Notes: generated by a model from the sequence alone, not told the origin. Shown: positions 8,243-17,792, counted from the first letter of the stretch. The stretch is 42,804 nt of DNA from Lachnospiraceae bacterium (GCA_017624115.1 JAGANQ010000015.1:1-42804); one strand, 5' to 3'. Numbers and translations are program-made.

Positions 8243-10117
8243 ATGCTGTTAGATTCAATCAATAAGGCAAATGATATAAAGAATCTGCCTGAAGAGGAAT
8301 ATGATATTCTGGCGCAGGAAATACGGGATTTCCTGATTCACAAAATCAGTATGTCGGGTGGACATCTCGCATCCAATCTGGGTGTGGTGGAGCTTACGAT
8401 GGCGATGCACCTGGTATTAAATCTGCCTGAGGATAAGATTATATGGGATGTGGGGCATCAGTCCTACACGCATAAGCTTCTCACAGGAAGGCGTGAGGGC
8501 TTTGATGAGCTACGCAAGTATGGCGGCATCAGTGGTTTCCCAAAGAGACGGGAGAGTAATTGTGATGCCTTTGATACCGGGCACAGCTCGACCTCCATAT
8601 CAGCGGGACTGGGGTATGTGGAGGCGAGCCGGATTCGTGGGATAGATAATACAGTAATCTCAGTAATCGGAGATGGTGCGCTGACCGGGGGCATGGCATA
8701 TGAGGCACTTAACAATGCCTCCCAGTGCAGCAGAAATTTTATTATTGTACTAAATGACAATGAAATGTCCATTTCGCGTAATGTCGGCGGAATGTCGGGA
8801 TATCTGAACAGCCTGCGGACAGGGGAGGTCTATAATGACCTGAAGGCAGGAGTGATGAATGGTCTTAAGCGTATTCCTGTTTACGGTGACAAAATGATAG
8901 AGAAGATACGCAAGACCAAGAGCGGTATCAAGCAGCTTCTGATACCGGGTATGTTTTTTGAGGATATGGGTATTACCTATCTGGGACCGGTGGACGGACA
9001 TGATATCGGTCAGCTTACCAGAGTACTCAGAGAGGCACAGAAGCTTGACCATGCGGTTCTGGTGCATGTGCTCACGAAGAAGGGGAAGGGCTATGAGCCG
9101 GCGGAAAAGCATCCTTCACGCTTTCATGGAGTGGAGCCGTTTTCCGTGGAGACAGGTCTGCCTCTTAAGAAAAAGACAGAGCCGAACTATACGGATGTGT
9201 TTTCTGCTTCGATTGTGCGTCTGGCGGAGAAATATCCGGAGCTGGTGGCAATTACGGCGGCGATGCCGGATGGAACAGGGCTTAAGAAATTCCGTGATTT
9301 ATACCCGAACCGTTTCTTTGATGTAGGCATCGCGGAGGAGCATGCTGTGACCTTTGCAGCCGGTATGGCGGCAGCAGGCATGAAGCCTGTGGTGGCAGTG
9401 TATTCGTCTTTTTTACAGAGAGCTTATGACCAGATTATCCATGATGTCTGTATTCAGAATCTGCCGGTGATTTTTGCAGTCGACCGTGCAGGGCTGGTAG
9501 GAAGTGACGGTGAGACGCATCAGGGAATTTTTGATTTATCGTATCTGGCTAATATTCCGAACATGAATATTCTGGCACCGATGAACAGATATGAGCTGGC
9601 AGATGCGCTGAAATTTGCCATGGAATTTAACGGACCGCTGGCTATCCGTTATCCGCGGGGAACTGCATGGGATGGCCTGAAGGAAATGCGTACGCCGATT
9701 GAATATGGCAAAAGCCAGATTTTATATAAGGAACGTGGAATTGCCCTTCTGGCGGCAGGCAGTATGGTGAAAACGGCCGTGAAGGTAAGGGAGAACCTGA
9801 AGGCAGCAGGATTTTGTGTTACACTGGTGAATGTGCGCTTTGTGCTGCCGTTAGACCAGGACTGTCTGGATAGGCTGTCGCAGGATCATGAGCTGTTTGT
9901 GACGATGGAAGAGAACGTATTAAACGGCGGCTTTGGTATGAAGGTAACGCGCTATACGCAGGAAAATGAACTGCCGGTGCATGTAATGAATGTAGCGCTT
10001 CCGAATCTGTATGTGGAGCATGGAAATGTAGAGCTTCTGAAAAAGGAAGTGGGTATTGATGCAGAAACGATAGAGCACCGCATCAGAGAATATATGGAAG
10101 AGCGAAAGAGAGGTTAG
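8243..10117 (+). CDS. dxs: 1-deoxy-D-xylulose-5-phosphate synthase
   Basis: Dxs condenses pyruvate and glyceraldehyde-3-phosphate to DXP, the first step of the MEP isoprenoid pathway and a feed for thiamine and pyridoxal synthesis. The 624 residues match the family length. Visible motifs are IWDVGHQSYTHKLLTGR near residue 70, the thiamine-diphosphate motif GDGALTGGMAYEALNN (about 142), and the transketolase glutamate region FDVGIAEEHAVTFAAGMA (about 360). The C-terminal transketolase domain begins around 495. It is followed with a one-base gap by tlyA, so the two are co-translated. Confidence 0.97.
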   Translation: MLLDSINKANDIKNLPEEEYDILAQEIRDFLIHKISMSGGHLASNLGVVELTMAMHLVLNLPEDKIIWDVGHQSYTHKLLTGRREGFDELRKYGGISGFPKRRESNCDAFDTGHSSTSISAGLGYVEASRIRGIDNTVISVIGDGALTGGMAYEALNNASQCSRNFIIVLNDNEMSISRNVGGMSGYLNSLRTGEVYNDLKAGVMNGLKRIPVYGDKMIEKIRKTKSGIKQLLIPGMFFEDMGITYLGPVDGHDIGQLTRVLREAQKLDHAVLVHVLTKKGKGYEPAEKHPSRFHGVEPFSVETGLPLKKKTEPNYTDVFSASIVRLAEKYPELVAITAAMPDGTGLKKFRDLYPNRFFDVGIAEEHAVTFAAGMAAAGMKPVVAVYSSFLQRAYDQIIHDVCIQNLPVIFAVDRAGLVGSDGETHQGIFDLSYLANIPNMNILAPMNRYELADALKFAMEFNGPLAIRYPRGTAWDGLKEMRTPIEYGKSQILYKERGIALLAAGSMVKTAVKVRENLKAAGFCVTLVNVRFVLPLDQDCLDRLSQDHELFVTMEENVLNGGFGMKVTRYTQENELPVHVMNVALPNLYVEHGNVELLKKEVGIDAETIEHRIREYMEERKRG

Positions 10118-10118
10118 C

Positions 10119-10928
10119 ATGAAAGAACGTCTGGATGTACTTCTGGTAAAAAGGAATCTGGCGGAATCCAGAGAGAAGGCAAAGGCAATTATCATGTCAG
10201 GTAATGTTTTCGTGGAGGGAAACAGAGAGGACAAGGCAGGAACCATGTTTGAGGATTCTGTCTCCATAGAGGTAAAGGGAAGCACGCTCCGCTATGTCAG
10301 CCGTGGTGGTCTGAAGCTGGAAAAGGCAGTAGACGTCTTCGGTGTTATGCTTGACGGAAAGGTCTGTATGGATGTGGGGGCTTCTACAGGAGGCTTTACG
10401 GACTGTATGCTGCAGAATGGTGCTGTCAGAGTGTATTCCGTGGATGTGGGACATGGACAGCTTGCATGGAAGCTTCGTAATGATGAGCGTGTGGTCTGCA
10501 TGGAAAAGACGAATATCCGCTACGTGACAGAGGCGGATGTGCCGGACAAAATTGATTTTGTGTCGATAGATGTATCGTTTATTTCGCTCACAAAGGTACT
10601 TCTTCCGGTAAAAGCATTGATGGCAGACGATGCGCGGATGGTGTGCCTGATTAAGCCGCAGTTTGAGGCGGGCAGAGAAAAGGTAGGGAAAAAAGGAGTA
10701 GTCCGTGACCCCGCTGTGCATGAGGAGGTCATTCATATGGTGATGAATTATGCACAGAGTATTGGTATGTGGCTTTTAAATCTGGATTTTTCACCGGTAA
10801 AGGGACCTGAAGGAAATATTGAGTATCTTCTGTATCTGAAAAATCAGCAGGAGGGGCTTGCAGGCGGCTGTGAGACTGTGATACAGGTGGAAGAGACTGT
10901 AAGAAAGGCACACGAAAATCTGGATTAA
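10119..10928 (+). CDS. tlyA: TlyA-family rRNA (cytidine-2'-O)-methyltransferase
   Basis: TlyA proteins carry an N-terminal S4 RNA-binding domain (about residues 1-60) and an FtsJ/RrmJ-like methyltransferase domain. The SAM-binding motif DVGASTGGFTDCML lies at about 84-97. The catalytic-type residues of the RrmJ fold appear in order: K in SRGGLKLEKA, D in SIDVSFIS, K in CLIKPQFE and E in GPEGNIEYLLYL. The 269-residue length is normal for the family. Mycobacterial TlyA methylates 16S and 23S rRNA; the exact target here is not known. Bacillus has the same gene (yqxC) between dxs and ahrC. Confidence 0.92.
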   Translation: MKERLDVLLVKRNLAESREKAKAIIMSGNVFVEGNREDKAGTMFEDSVSIEVKGSTLRYVSRGGLKLEKAVDVFGVMLDGKVCMDVGASTGGFTDCMLQNGAVRVYSVDVGHGQLAWKLRNDERVVCMEKTNIRYVTEADVPDKIDFVSIDVSFISLTKVLLPVKALMADDARMVCLIKPQFEAGREKVGKKGVVRDPAVHEEVIHMVMNYAQSIGMWLLNLDFSPVKGPEGNIEYLLYLKNQQEGLAGGCETVIQVEETVRKAHENLD

Positions 10929-10955
10929 AAAGCGTAGAAGGAGCCGGGTGGGGAT

Positions 10956-11831
10956 ATGGATAAATACTGTATTATTACCAATATTCAGAAGGATACGGAT
11001 TTTACCGTCAGCAATGAAATCAAAACATATCTGGAGGAGCATGGAAAAATCTGCACAATATTAGAGCACGGAAATCAGGAAAACGGTAAAGAGGAGAATA
11101 CTTATCGTTATACGAATCCGCAGAAGGTGGAGCCGGATACGGATTGTGTGCTGGTGCTTGGAGGAGATGGCACTTTGATTCAGGCTGCAAGAGATTTGTC
11201 GGGCAAGAATATCCCTTTGCTTGGGGTAAACTTTGGTACTCTGGGGTATCTTACGGGAGTGGAAAAGCAGAATATCCTGCCGGCACTCGATCGCCTGATG
11301 GCAGATGAATACACTCTGGAAAAGCGGATGATGCTGGAGGGAACTGTGGTAAGCGGGGGCAGGCTGGTGAAAAAGGATGTAGCACTTAACGATATTGTAA
11401 TCAGCAGAAGCGGTGCCCTGAAGGTGATAGATTTTAAAATATATGTAAACGGAGAATTTTTGAATTTATATTCAGCGGACGGAATCATTATCTCTACGCC
11501 GACAGGCTCGACCGCGTATAATATGTCAGCAGGCGGACCGATTGTTTCACCTCAGGCATCGCTTCTGGTAGTGACGCCCATATGTCCGCATACATTAAAT
11601 ACGCGAAGCATTATTTTGTCGCCGGAGGATAAAATAACGATAGAGCTTTGCCGGGACAGAAGCGGAAGCAATGAGGAACGGATGGTGTCCTTTGATGGAG
11701 ATAATTCGACAAAAGCATATGCAATGGACACGATAGAAATCTGTCGTTCCGGGCAATATACGAATATTATTAAGCTGGACAAATTGAGCTTTTTAGAGAT
11801 ACTGAGAGAAAAAATGAGTGCAAATGCGTAG
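10956..11831 (+). CDS. nadK: NAD kinase
   Basis: NadK phosphorylates NAD to NADP in the cytoplasm. The 291 residues include the diacylglycerol-kinase-like motif LGGDGTLIQAARDL (about 68-81), NDIVISR (about 145) and the substrate motif TPTGSTAYNMSAGGPIV. A ribosome binding site AGGAG lies upstream of the ATG at 10956. The gene stands between tlyA and argR, a position common in Clostridia. The following argR starts 15 bases after its stop. Confidence 0.95.
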   Translation: MDKYCIITNIQKDTDFTVSNEIKTYLEEHGKICTILEHGNQENGKEENTYRYTNPQKVEPDTDCVLVLGGDGTLIQAARDLSGKNIPLLGVNFGTLGYLTGVEKQNILPALDRLMADEYTLEKRMMLEGTVVSGGRLVKKDVALNDIVISRSGALKVIDFKIYVNGEFLNLYSADGIIISTPTGSTAYNMSAGGPIVSPQASLLVVTPICPHTLNTRSIILSPEDKITIELCRDRSGSNEERMVSFDGDNSTKAYAMDTIEICRSGQYTNIIKLDKLSFLEILREKMSANA

Positions 11832-11846
11832 AGGAGGGAAAACGGA

Positions 11847-12302
11847 GTGAAAATTGCCAGACACAGTAAAATCATTGAACTGATTAATAAATATGATATT
11901 GAGACGCAGGAGGAGCTGGCTGACAGATTGAGACAGGAGGGCTTTAAGGTGACACAGGCAACTGTTTCCAGGGATATCCGTGAGCTTAAGCTCATAAAAA
12001 TGGCAGTAGAGGGCGGTGTGCAGAAGTATATCGTAGTGCAGAATACCGATGGACAGCTGAGTGATAAATACCTGCGTGTGCTGCGGGATGGCTTCGTGTC
12101 CGTGGACCGTGCAGAAAATATTCTTGTAGTTAAGACAGTTTCGGGGATGGCTATGGCAGTGGCAGCAGCACTGGATGCGATGCAGTGGAATGAGGTTGTT
12201 GGCTGTATTGCCGGCGATGATACGATTATGGCAGCAATCCGCACAAAGGATGATGCCTTATTGGTAATGGATAAAATAAGAAAACTGATTATTCAAAAGT
12301 AA
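11847..12302 (+). CDS. argR: Arginine repressor ArgR/AhrC
   Basis: ArgR is an arginine-sensing repressor/activator of arginine metabolism that works as a hexamer. The 151 residues contain an N-terminal winged helix (about 1-70) with QATVSRDIRELKLIK, and the C-terminal oligomerisation and arginine-binding domain with the GDDTIMAAIR motif (about 123-132). The start is GTG, with GGAGGGAAAACG just upstream giving a strong binding site. In Bacillus (ahrC) the gene likewise precedes recN; no arginine genes are in this window, so it acts in trans. Confidence 0.95.
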   Translation: MKIARHSKIIELINKYDIETQEELADRLRQEGFKVTQATVSRDIRELKLIKMAVEGGVQKYIVVQNTDGQLSDKYLRVLRDGFVSVDRAENILVVKTVSGMAMAVAAALDAMQWNEVVGCIAGDDTIMAAIRTKDDALLVMDKIRKLIIQK

Positions 12303-12347
12303 CATCCATTCATAGGCTGGCGGGAGAGAGCGGAAGGGAGTGGCATT

Positions 12348-14027
12348 ATGTTACAAAGTCTGCATGTAAAAAATCTGGCTTTAATTGATGAGTCAGAGGT
12401 GGAATTTCATAAAGGCTTAAATATTCTTACCGGAGAGACAGGTGCGGGAAAATCGCTTTTGCTTGGCTCTGTGAATCTGGCTTTGGGAAAGAAAGCTGAC
12501 AAGGAGCTGATTCGTAAGGATGAAGACTATGCACTGGTGGAGCTTGTGTTTCAGGTAGAGGATGAGAATGTGCTGCAGATGCTTAAAGATATGGATGTTA
12601 TCTTTGAGACGGAGGGCGAGGTTCTGATTTCCAGAAAACTGATTCAGGGAAGAAGCATCAGCAAGGTAAACGGAGAAACGGTATCTGCTGCCGAGCTGAA
12701 ACAGATAACCGGACTTTTACTGGATATTCATGGACAGCATGAGCATCAGTCGCTGTTGTATAAATCGAAACATCTGGAGATTGTAGATGAATTTGCCGGA
12801 AAGGAAGCAAATAGTGTAAAGGAGCAGCTTGCGCGTTCTTATGAGGCATACGTGAAGGCAAAAAAGGAGCTGGAGGAGTTCTCGCTGGATGAAGAACAGC
12901 GGTTGAGGGAAAGCTCTTTTCTTGAATTTGAAATTAAGGAAATAGAAGAAGCTGCTTTGGAGGAGTCCGAGGAGGAAACATTATCGGCATGGTATAAAAA
13001 GGCTTCCAACAGTAAGCGGATAATGGAATCAGTCTGCCGTGTACATGAATATGTCAGCAGCGACAGCTCCGGCAGCGCCGGTGAACAGATAGGACATGCG
13101 GTAAGGGAGCTTGCCTCTGTTTCTGAATATGATACGGCGATTTCGGATATACTGGAACAGATGACGGCGATAGATTCCATGCTGAGTGATACGGCACGGG
13201 AGCTGTCTGCTTATATGCAGGATCTGGAATTTGACGGAGAAGAGTTTTTACATACACAGGAGCGTCTCAATCAGATTCATCATCTTGAGGATAAATACGG
13301 TGCAACGATTCCTGATGTATTGGAATACTGCAGGGAGAAGAAGGAAAGACTTCTGTTTTTTGAAGAGTATGATATCAAAAAGAAAAAGGCAGAGCAGGAG
13401 ATAAAGGACAGAGAGGCAGAGCTGCTTGACTGCTGTGAGAAGCTGTCATCAGTCAGAAAAACGGCGGCAGTCAGTCTGGAAAAACAGATAAAGCAGGCGC
13501 TGTCTGAGCTTAATTTCCTGCAGGTGCAGTTCAAAATTGAATTTGAACAGTTGGAAAAACCAACTAAAAATGGTTATGACAGTGTGGAATTTATGATTTC
13601 GACAAATCCGGGTGAGTCTTTAAAGCCGCTTGGTAAGGTTGCTTCCGGCGGCGAGCTGTCTAGAATTATGCTTGCCATTAAAACGATTCTGGCAGGCAGG
13701 GACGGAGTGGAAACACTGATTTTTGATGAGATAGATACCGGAATCAGCGGCGTGACCGCACAGCTGGTGGCAGCGAAGCTCTCGCAGATAGCCGGCTGCT
13801 GTCAGGTGCTTTGTATTACGCACCTGGCGCAGATTGCTTCTATGGCAGACAGTCATTATCTGATAGAAAAAAATGTAATTTCAGATAAAACGGTGACACA
13901 GATTCGTGAGCTTACAGAGGAAGAAAGCATTGATGAGCTGGCAAGAATTGTCGGTGGAGCGCAGATTACAGAAACTGTGCGGAATAGTGCGCGGGAAATG
14001 AAGGAATTGGCAAAAAGGACAAAATAA
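12348..14027 (+). CDS. recN: DNA repair protein RecN
   Basis: RecN is an SMC-like ATPase that acts early in double-strand break repair. The 559 residues match the family. Walker A GETGAGKS is at about 29-36, a coiled-coil rich middle lies at about 150-370, the ABC signature ASGGELSRIML at about 431-441, and Walker B TLIFDEIDTGISG at about 455. The start at 12348 is preceded by a purine-rich GGAAGGGAG site. The 45-base gap after argR shows no clear promoter. A terminator follows. Confidence 0.96.
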   Translation: MLQSLHVKNLALIDESEVEFHKGLNILTGETGAGKSLLLGSVNLALGKKADKELIRKDEDYALVELVFQVEDENVLQMLKDMDVIFETEGEVLISRKLIQGRSISKVNGETVSAAELKQITGLLLDIHGQHEHQSLLYKSKHLEIVDEFAGKEANSVKEQLARSYEAYVKAKKELEEFSLDEEQRLRESSFLEFEIKEIEEAALEESEEETLSAWYKKASNSKRIMESVCRVHEYVSSDSSGSAGEQIGHAVRELASVSEYDTAISDILEQMTAIDSMLSDTARELSAYMQDLEFDGEEFLHTQERLNQIHHLEDKYGATIPDVLEYCREKKERLLFFEEYDIKKKKAEQEIKDREAELLDCCEKLSSVRKTAAVSLEKQIKQALSELNFLQVQFKIEFEQLEKPTKNGYDSVEFMISTNPGESLKPLGKVASGGELSRIMLAIKTILAGRDGVETLIFDEIDTGISGVTAQLVAAKLSQIAGCCQVLCITHLAQIASMADSHYLIEKNVISDKTVTQIRELTEEESIDELARIVGGAQITETVRNSAREMKELAKRTK

Positions 14028-14061
14028 TACCAGAGTGAATTTAGAATTTCCTCATATACTA

Positions 14062-14090
14062 AAAAGGACATCCAGTCAGGGTGTCCTTTT
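14062..14090 (+). terminator. Intrinsic terminator after recN
   Basis: A 12-bp stem (14062-14073 with 14079-14090, one G-U pair) with a 5-base loop is preceded by A and followed by T residues. It ends the nusB-to-recN transcript and separates it from spoIVB, which is expected to be expressed only during sporulation. Confidence 0.85.
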
Positions 14091-14155
14091 CGTTGCAGAT
14101 GAATGACGCGGCGTTGTGCCAGTATACATGCCAGGCATGGCAGAATGGAGGAAAG

Positions 14156-15433
14156 ATGAAGGCAAAACTGTGGTATCGAAGAATATTGATAATGATTGCC
14201 GTGGCTGCATCATTATATACAGGATATGTTATTTATTCTTATGTTAATCGTACTATACCCGATAAGATCCATGTAGTTGTCCATGAGCAGGAAGAGTTTA
14301 ATTTCCATCTTCCTCTTTCTGCACAGATAAGCTGTGAGGACCGGCAGGTGTCGTTTTGCGGTGAATCGAATATTCCCCAAAATGAGATTACGCTGAATCT
14401 GAATCATTCTTTTACGATACAGTCCTCCAATATGGGCACCCATCAGATTTCCATGAAGCTGTTTGGAATTTTTCCTATAAAGGACATAGAAGTATCTGTG
14501 ATAGAGGAAACACAGGTGATTCCCTGCGGCTTTCCAATCGGGATTTATCTGGAAACGGATGGTATTCTGGTAATTGGCTCAGCAAAGGTGGTAGATGATG
14601 GAGGAAATATTGTCGAACCGGCATATGCTCTCTTAAAATCAGGAGATTATATTGAGGAAGTAAATGGAGTTGCCATAACATCTAAGGAAGAACTGATTCG
14701 TGCCATAGATGAGTCAGGGGGAGCGGATATCCTTCTGACAGTCAGGAGAAATGGGGAGCGTATCCGGGTTTCGCTTTCTCCGGTGAAAACGGGAGATGGA
14801 GACTATAAATTGGGAGTATGGGTCAGAGATGATGCTCAGGGTATAGGAACGCTTACCTTTGTGACAACAGACGGAAGATTTGGCGCTCTGGGGCATGGCG
14901 TAAGTGATGTAGATACAGGCTCTCTGCTGGACATATCAGATGGAAAGCTATATGAAACAAAGATATTGTCGATTATAAAAGGAGAGGCCGGAGCACCGGG
15001 CGGGCTGTCTGGAATTATAAATTACGAATCATCTGAGCTGGGAAGAATAGAAGAAAATAGTGGACAGGGGATTTTTGGCACAGCCGAAAATGAACTGATT
15101 CGGATGGCAGGCTACGAAAGCATGGAAATTGGCTTCCGTCAGGAGGTGGAAGCTGGAGCTGCCTACGTCCGCTGTAAGGTCGATGGAACCTTGAAGGACT
15201 ATGAAATACGCATCAATAAAATCAATCATTCCTCTGACAATCTGAACAAGGGTATGGAAATCTGTATTGTTGATGAGGAACTGCTGTCTAAAACAAACGG
15301 TATTGTACAGGGAATGAGCGGCAGCCCTATCATACAGAATGGCAAGGTAATCGGGGCAGTGACGCATGTATTCGTCAATGATTCTACAAAAGGATACGGA
15401 ATCTTTATTGAAGAGATGCTGGCGCACAATTAA
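14156..15433 (+). CDS. spoIVB: SpoIVB serine peptidase (family S55)
   Basis: SpoIVB is made in the forespore, crosses into the space between the membranes and cuts SpoIVFA, which triggers pro-sigma-K processing in Bacillus. The 425 residues match the Bacillus length of 426. An N-terminal membrane anchor lies at about residues 11-30, a PDZ domain at about 140-215, and the S55 peptidase domain after that. The candidate catalytic pair is H247 in ALGHGVSD and S390 in GMSGSPII. The ATG at 14156 has GGAGG at 14147-14151; an open frame back to 14081 runs into the recN terminator and is not used. spo0A, the usual next gene, is absent. Confidence 0.94.
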   Translation: MKAKLWYRRILIMIAVAASLYTGYVIYSYVNRTIPDKIHVVVHEQEEFNFHLPLSAQISCEDRQVSFCGESNIPQNEITLNLNHSFTIQSSNMGTHQISMKLFGIFPIKDIEVSVIEETQVIPCGFPIGIYLETDGILVIGSAKVVDDGGNIVEPAYALLKSGDYIEEVNGVAITSKEELIRAIDESGGADILLTVRRNGERIRVSLSPVKTGDGDYKLGVWVRDDAQGIGTLTFVTTDGRFGALGHGVSDVDTGSLLDISDGKLYETKILSIIKGEAGAPGGLSGIINYESSELGRIEENSGQGIFGTAENELIRMAGYESMEIGFRQEVEAGAAYVRCKVDGTLKDYEIRINKINHSSDNLNKGMEICIVDEELLSKTNGIVQGMSGSPIIQNGKVIGAVTHVFVNDSTKGYGIFIEEMLAHN

Positions 15434-15445
15434 GGCGCCAGCATC
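15415..15445. other. Hairpin across the spoIVB stop codon
   Basis: An 11-bp perfect inverted repeat (15415-15425 and 15435-15445, GATGCTGGCGC arms, 9-base loop) spans the spoIVB stop and lies between two convergent genes. There is no T run on either side, so it is not a standard intrinsic terminator, but it may still stop or protect both 3' ends. Confidence 0.5.
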
Positions 15446-15458
15446 CTCAGAACCATGA

Positions 15459-17708
15459 TTAGCTTTCCAGGAATGTTTCCTGAGCTTCCAGCTCTTCAGG
15501 AATATCTATACCGCTTGAGCGGAATCTCTGGAAGACGGCTTCCAGATGATGGAGTTTCTGCCCGGTACGCACATTATATGCTTCCAACATGTCCTTGTAG
15601 AGAGGATTAGAAGCGAGCTTTGTGCGGATAGCGGCAGAAAACGGACAGTGCATGAAGAGGATGGCTCTGGCAACTTTATTGAGACGTGGTGAGCCGTTTC
15701 CTTCAAACATAATCCAGGTAATATAATCATTGACAAACATTTCTTTGTAGTTGTTCTTTGCTTTTTGTAAGGCAGCCTTTACTTTTTCTTTGTTATCGGC
15801 AGATAAATCCATATTTTTTCTGTAGAACTGGGCATAATCGCAATATTCACTGGTTAGTGAGCGTTCAGATACATCATTCCAGCGTGCACCCTGAATACGC
15901 TTGCACATCTCCCAGCGGTATTCGGCCGTGAGTCGGATGAGAGAGGTACTGAGATCTTCCATATGGAAAATTGGAAGCATCATACGTGCCGGAGTGGTAC
16001 GTTTTCTGCCCTCGATTTCCTGCCACATGACACCGCGGCTTCCGATGCCCGGCATGAGGATAATATCAGGCAGGACTTCAACCTGAACCATTTCTCTGGC
16101 GATGTTGCATTTGGTATTGGAATAAGCTGTTTCGCGGTAATAAGCGGAATAATCCATGCTGCGAATCATTGTCAGTACTTCATCTATGGCATCTTTGGTG
16201 ACAACAGAGCTTTCCAGACTGCGGAATATATTGTGCTCTGAAAATACCGGACAGAAGGTGGTGATTCTGCCGAAGGTGATTTTATTTACCATAGGGAATA
16301 CATTTTCCAGTTCAAAGAGAACGCGCTCCATGTTATCGTAGAGCATACGTGCTTCTTCAGCATCGCTTATTTTGCCCGTATTCTTTAATTCACGCAGGTG
16401 TGCAGCAAAGTCATTATCAAATTCATTGCGGCATGGCTCTTTTTCACCACGGTAAATCGCCAGAAGCCACTGGTAAAAGGTATAAACCTGACCCGATGGG
16501 AGTTTGCCCAGATGGCCAGAGAGAGAATAAAGGTAGAGAGCATTATCAATACCGGCAAGCTCCTCGTCTACATAACCGAAATTTAAAAACATCTGAACGA
16601 TAACCGGAACAGAGGTATCGCTGATACTCTTTTTAAATACGGCAGAATAGACAGGATAAAAGAACTTTGTTATGGACTGACGCAGCTTTCGGCTGCTGTC
16701 ATCAAGGCTGCTTTTATCAAGAAGATTTTTATACTGACTGATAAGGGATTTGAACTCAGCGGCAGCTTCACTGTCAATCTCGCTGTAAGCGAGAATCGTA
16801 TCAAGGGAACCCTTCAAATCAGAAGCATTGACATTTAAAGCAGCATCCTGGGAAACATTCGCAACTACAAGCTTTTTCTGATAATCTTCCAAACGTTCAG
16901 AAAGCAGGTCTTTACTGATCAGGCTGCAGCTTTCAATCTGCTTTGTCAGAGAATTGATATATTCTGTTATCTCGTCAGTGTTTTCGCCCATTTTGCTTAA
17001 GCGCAGCTTAAGGGAAACATAGACATCAAACAGGTCAGAAAAGCTCTCATTTAATAAAAACTGGCAGTTCTGCTGATGATGCTCATAGATGCTCTGACAG
17101 GCTTCCAGAGCGGTGCGGACATCCTTGCTTGCCTGCAAAAGAAAGCCTTCCGTCAGTGCAGCGGCAGCTGTGAATGCGTTTTTTGCTGCCGACGCAGAAT
17201 GAAATTCTGTATAGAAGGAGCTAAGATAAGAGTCAGGTGCATCCTCAAGGGAAAATTCCTCTGCTGTATCTAATGCCGATAGGGACTTTACCGGTATGGA
17301 ATAGTGGATGCAGAGAGATTTGTACCTTTGATACTGTTCGAAAACAGATGCTTCGAGAGAATCTGCTTCTTTTTTCAGCGATGTGTATGCATTAAAAACA
17401 GCAGCAGCCTGTCTTGCACTGCTGAACAGAAAGAAACGCAAGATTTCAGGAATTTTTAGCAGAGACTTCAAATCTGAGACCTGATGAAATGGATAGGCAC
17501 CAATCTGGGTGTCCTCCAGAGTTTCGTATGTAAAGGAATGTACCCCGTAATAGAGGTCGCATAGCCCGATGACGTCTCCCTTGCCAAGAAGAATTTCTCC
17601 GCCAGGAAAAGTGGCACGCACCTGTCCACTGGCTATGATAAACAGACCATCCATGGATTGTCCGGCCTGAAATATAATGTTACCCTTTGTAATCGCTTTT
17701 GCTGCCAT
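15459..17708 (-). CDS. Unknown protein with cyclic-nucleotide-binding-like N-terminal domain
   Basis: This 749-residue protein has a CRP/PKA-type beta-barrel domain at about residues 1-110 (NIIFQAGQSMDGLFIIASGQ, then a glycine-rich turn) followed by about 640 residues that I do not recognise. The remainder is mostly helical, with likely coiled-coil stretches at about 225-340, and a more compact C-terminal region (about 480-745) with conserved-looking aromatic and charged motifs such as ILMPGIGSRGVMWQEIEG. The phosphate-binding cassette lacks the arginine that contacts cyclic nucleotides in CRP: the matching stretch reads VHSFTYETLEDTQIGAY. No DNA-binding helix-turn-helix, signal peptide or membrane segment is visible. 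The ATG at 17708 follows GGAGGG. It faces spoIVB tail to tail and is divergent from the deacetylase gene. Confidence 0.8.
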   Translation of the reverse strand: MAAKAITKGNIIFQAGQSMDGLFIIASGQVRATFPGGEILLGKGDVIGLCDLYYGVHSFTYETLEDTQIGAYPFHQVSDLKSLLKIPEILRFFLFSSARQAAAVFNAYTSLKKEADSLEASVFEQYQRYKSLCIHYSIPVKSLSALDTAEEFSLEDAPDSYLSSFYTEFHSASAAKNAFTAAAALTEGFLLQASKDVRTALEACQSIYEHHQQNCQFLLNESFSDLFDVYVSLKLRLSKMGENTDEITEYINSLTKQIESCSLISKDLLSERLEDYQKKLVVANVSQDAALNVNASDLKGSLDTILAYSEIDSEAAAEFKSLISQYKNLLDKSSLDDSSRKLRQSITKFFYPVYSAVFKKSISDTSVPVIVQMFLNFGYVDEELAGIDNALYLYSLSGHLGKLPSGQVYTFYQWLLAIYRGEKEPCRNEFDNDFAAHLRELKNTGKISDAEEARMLYDNMERVLFELENVFPMVNKITFGRITTFCPVFSEHNIFRSLESSVVTKDAIDEVLTMIRSMDYSAYYRETAYSNTKCNIAREMVQVEVLPDIILMPGIGSRGVMWQEIEGRKRTTPARMMLPIFHMEDLSTSLIRLTAEYRWEMCKRIQGARWNDVSERSLTSEYCDYAQFYRKNMDLSADNKEKVKAALQKAKNNYKEMFVNDYITWIMFEGNGSPRLNKVARAILFMHCPFSAAIRTKLASNPLYKDMLEAYNVRTGQKLHHLEAVFQRFRSSGIDIPEELEAQETFLES

Positions 17709-17763
17709 AGTACCCTCCAAAAATAAAATTCAAATACTTTTTAACCCCAACATCTTAAAAATA

Positions 17764-17792
17764 AGTATACTACAAAATTCGCATTAAGAAAA
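17764..17792 (-). promoter_or_regulatory. Possible promoter of the cyclic-nucleotide-binding-like gene
   Basis: On the minus strand a -10 element TATACT (17764-17769) has a weak -35 hexamer TTTTCT 17 bases upstream (17787-17792). It lies in the AT-rich 197-base gap between two divergent genes. The -10 is good, the -35 poor, so this is a tentative call. Confidence 0.35.

Noticed and set aside
14036..14130. Forespore sigma-G type promoter before spoIVB
   Set aside because: TGAATG and a TATACA-like stretch occur at 17-base spacing, and a CATATACTA lies near 14052, but neither pair fits the sigma-G consensus at both elements.
14081..14155. N-terminal extension of spoIVB to a GTG at 14081
   Set aside because: It begins inside the recN terminator stem, has no binding site, and adds non-membrane sequence before the anchor; the ATG at 14156 has GGAGG and gives the family length.
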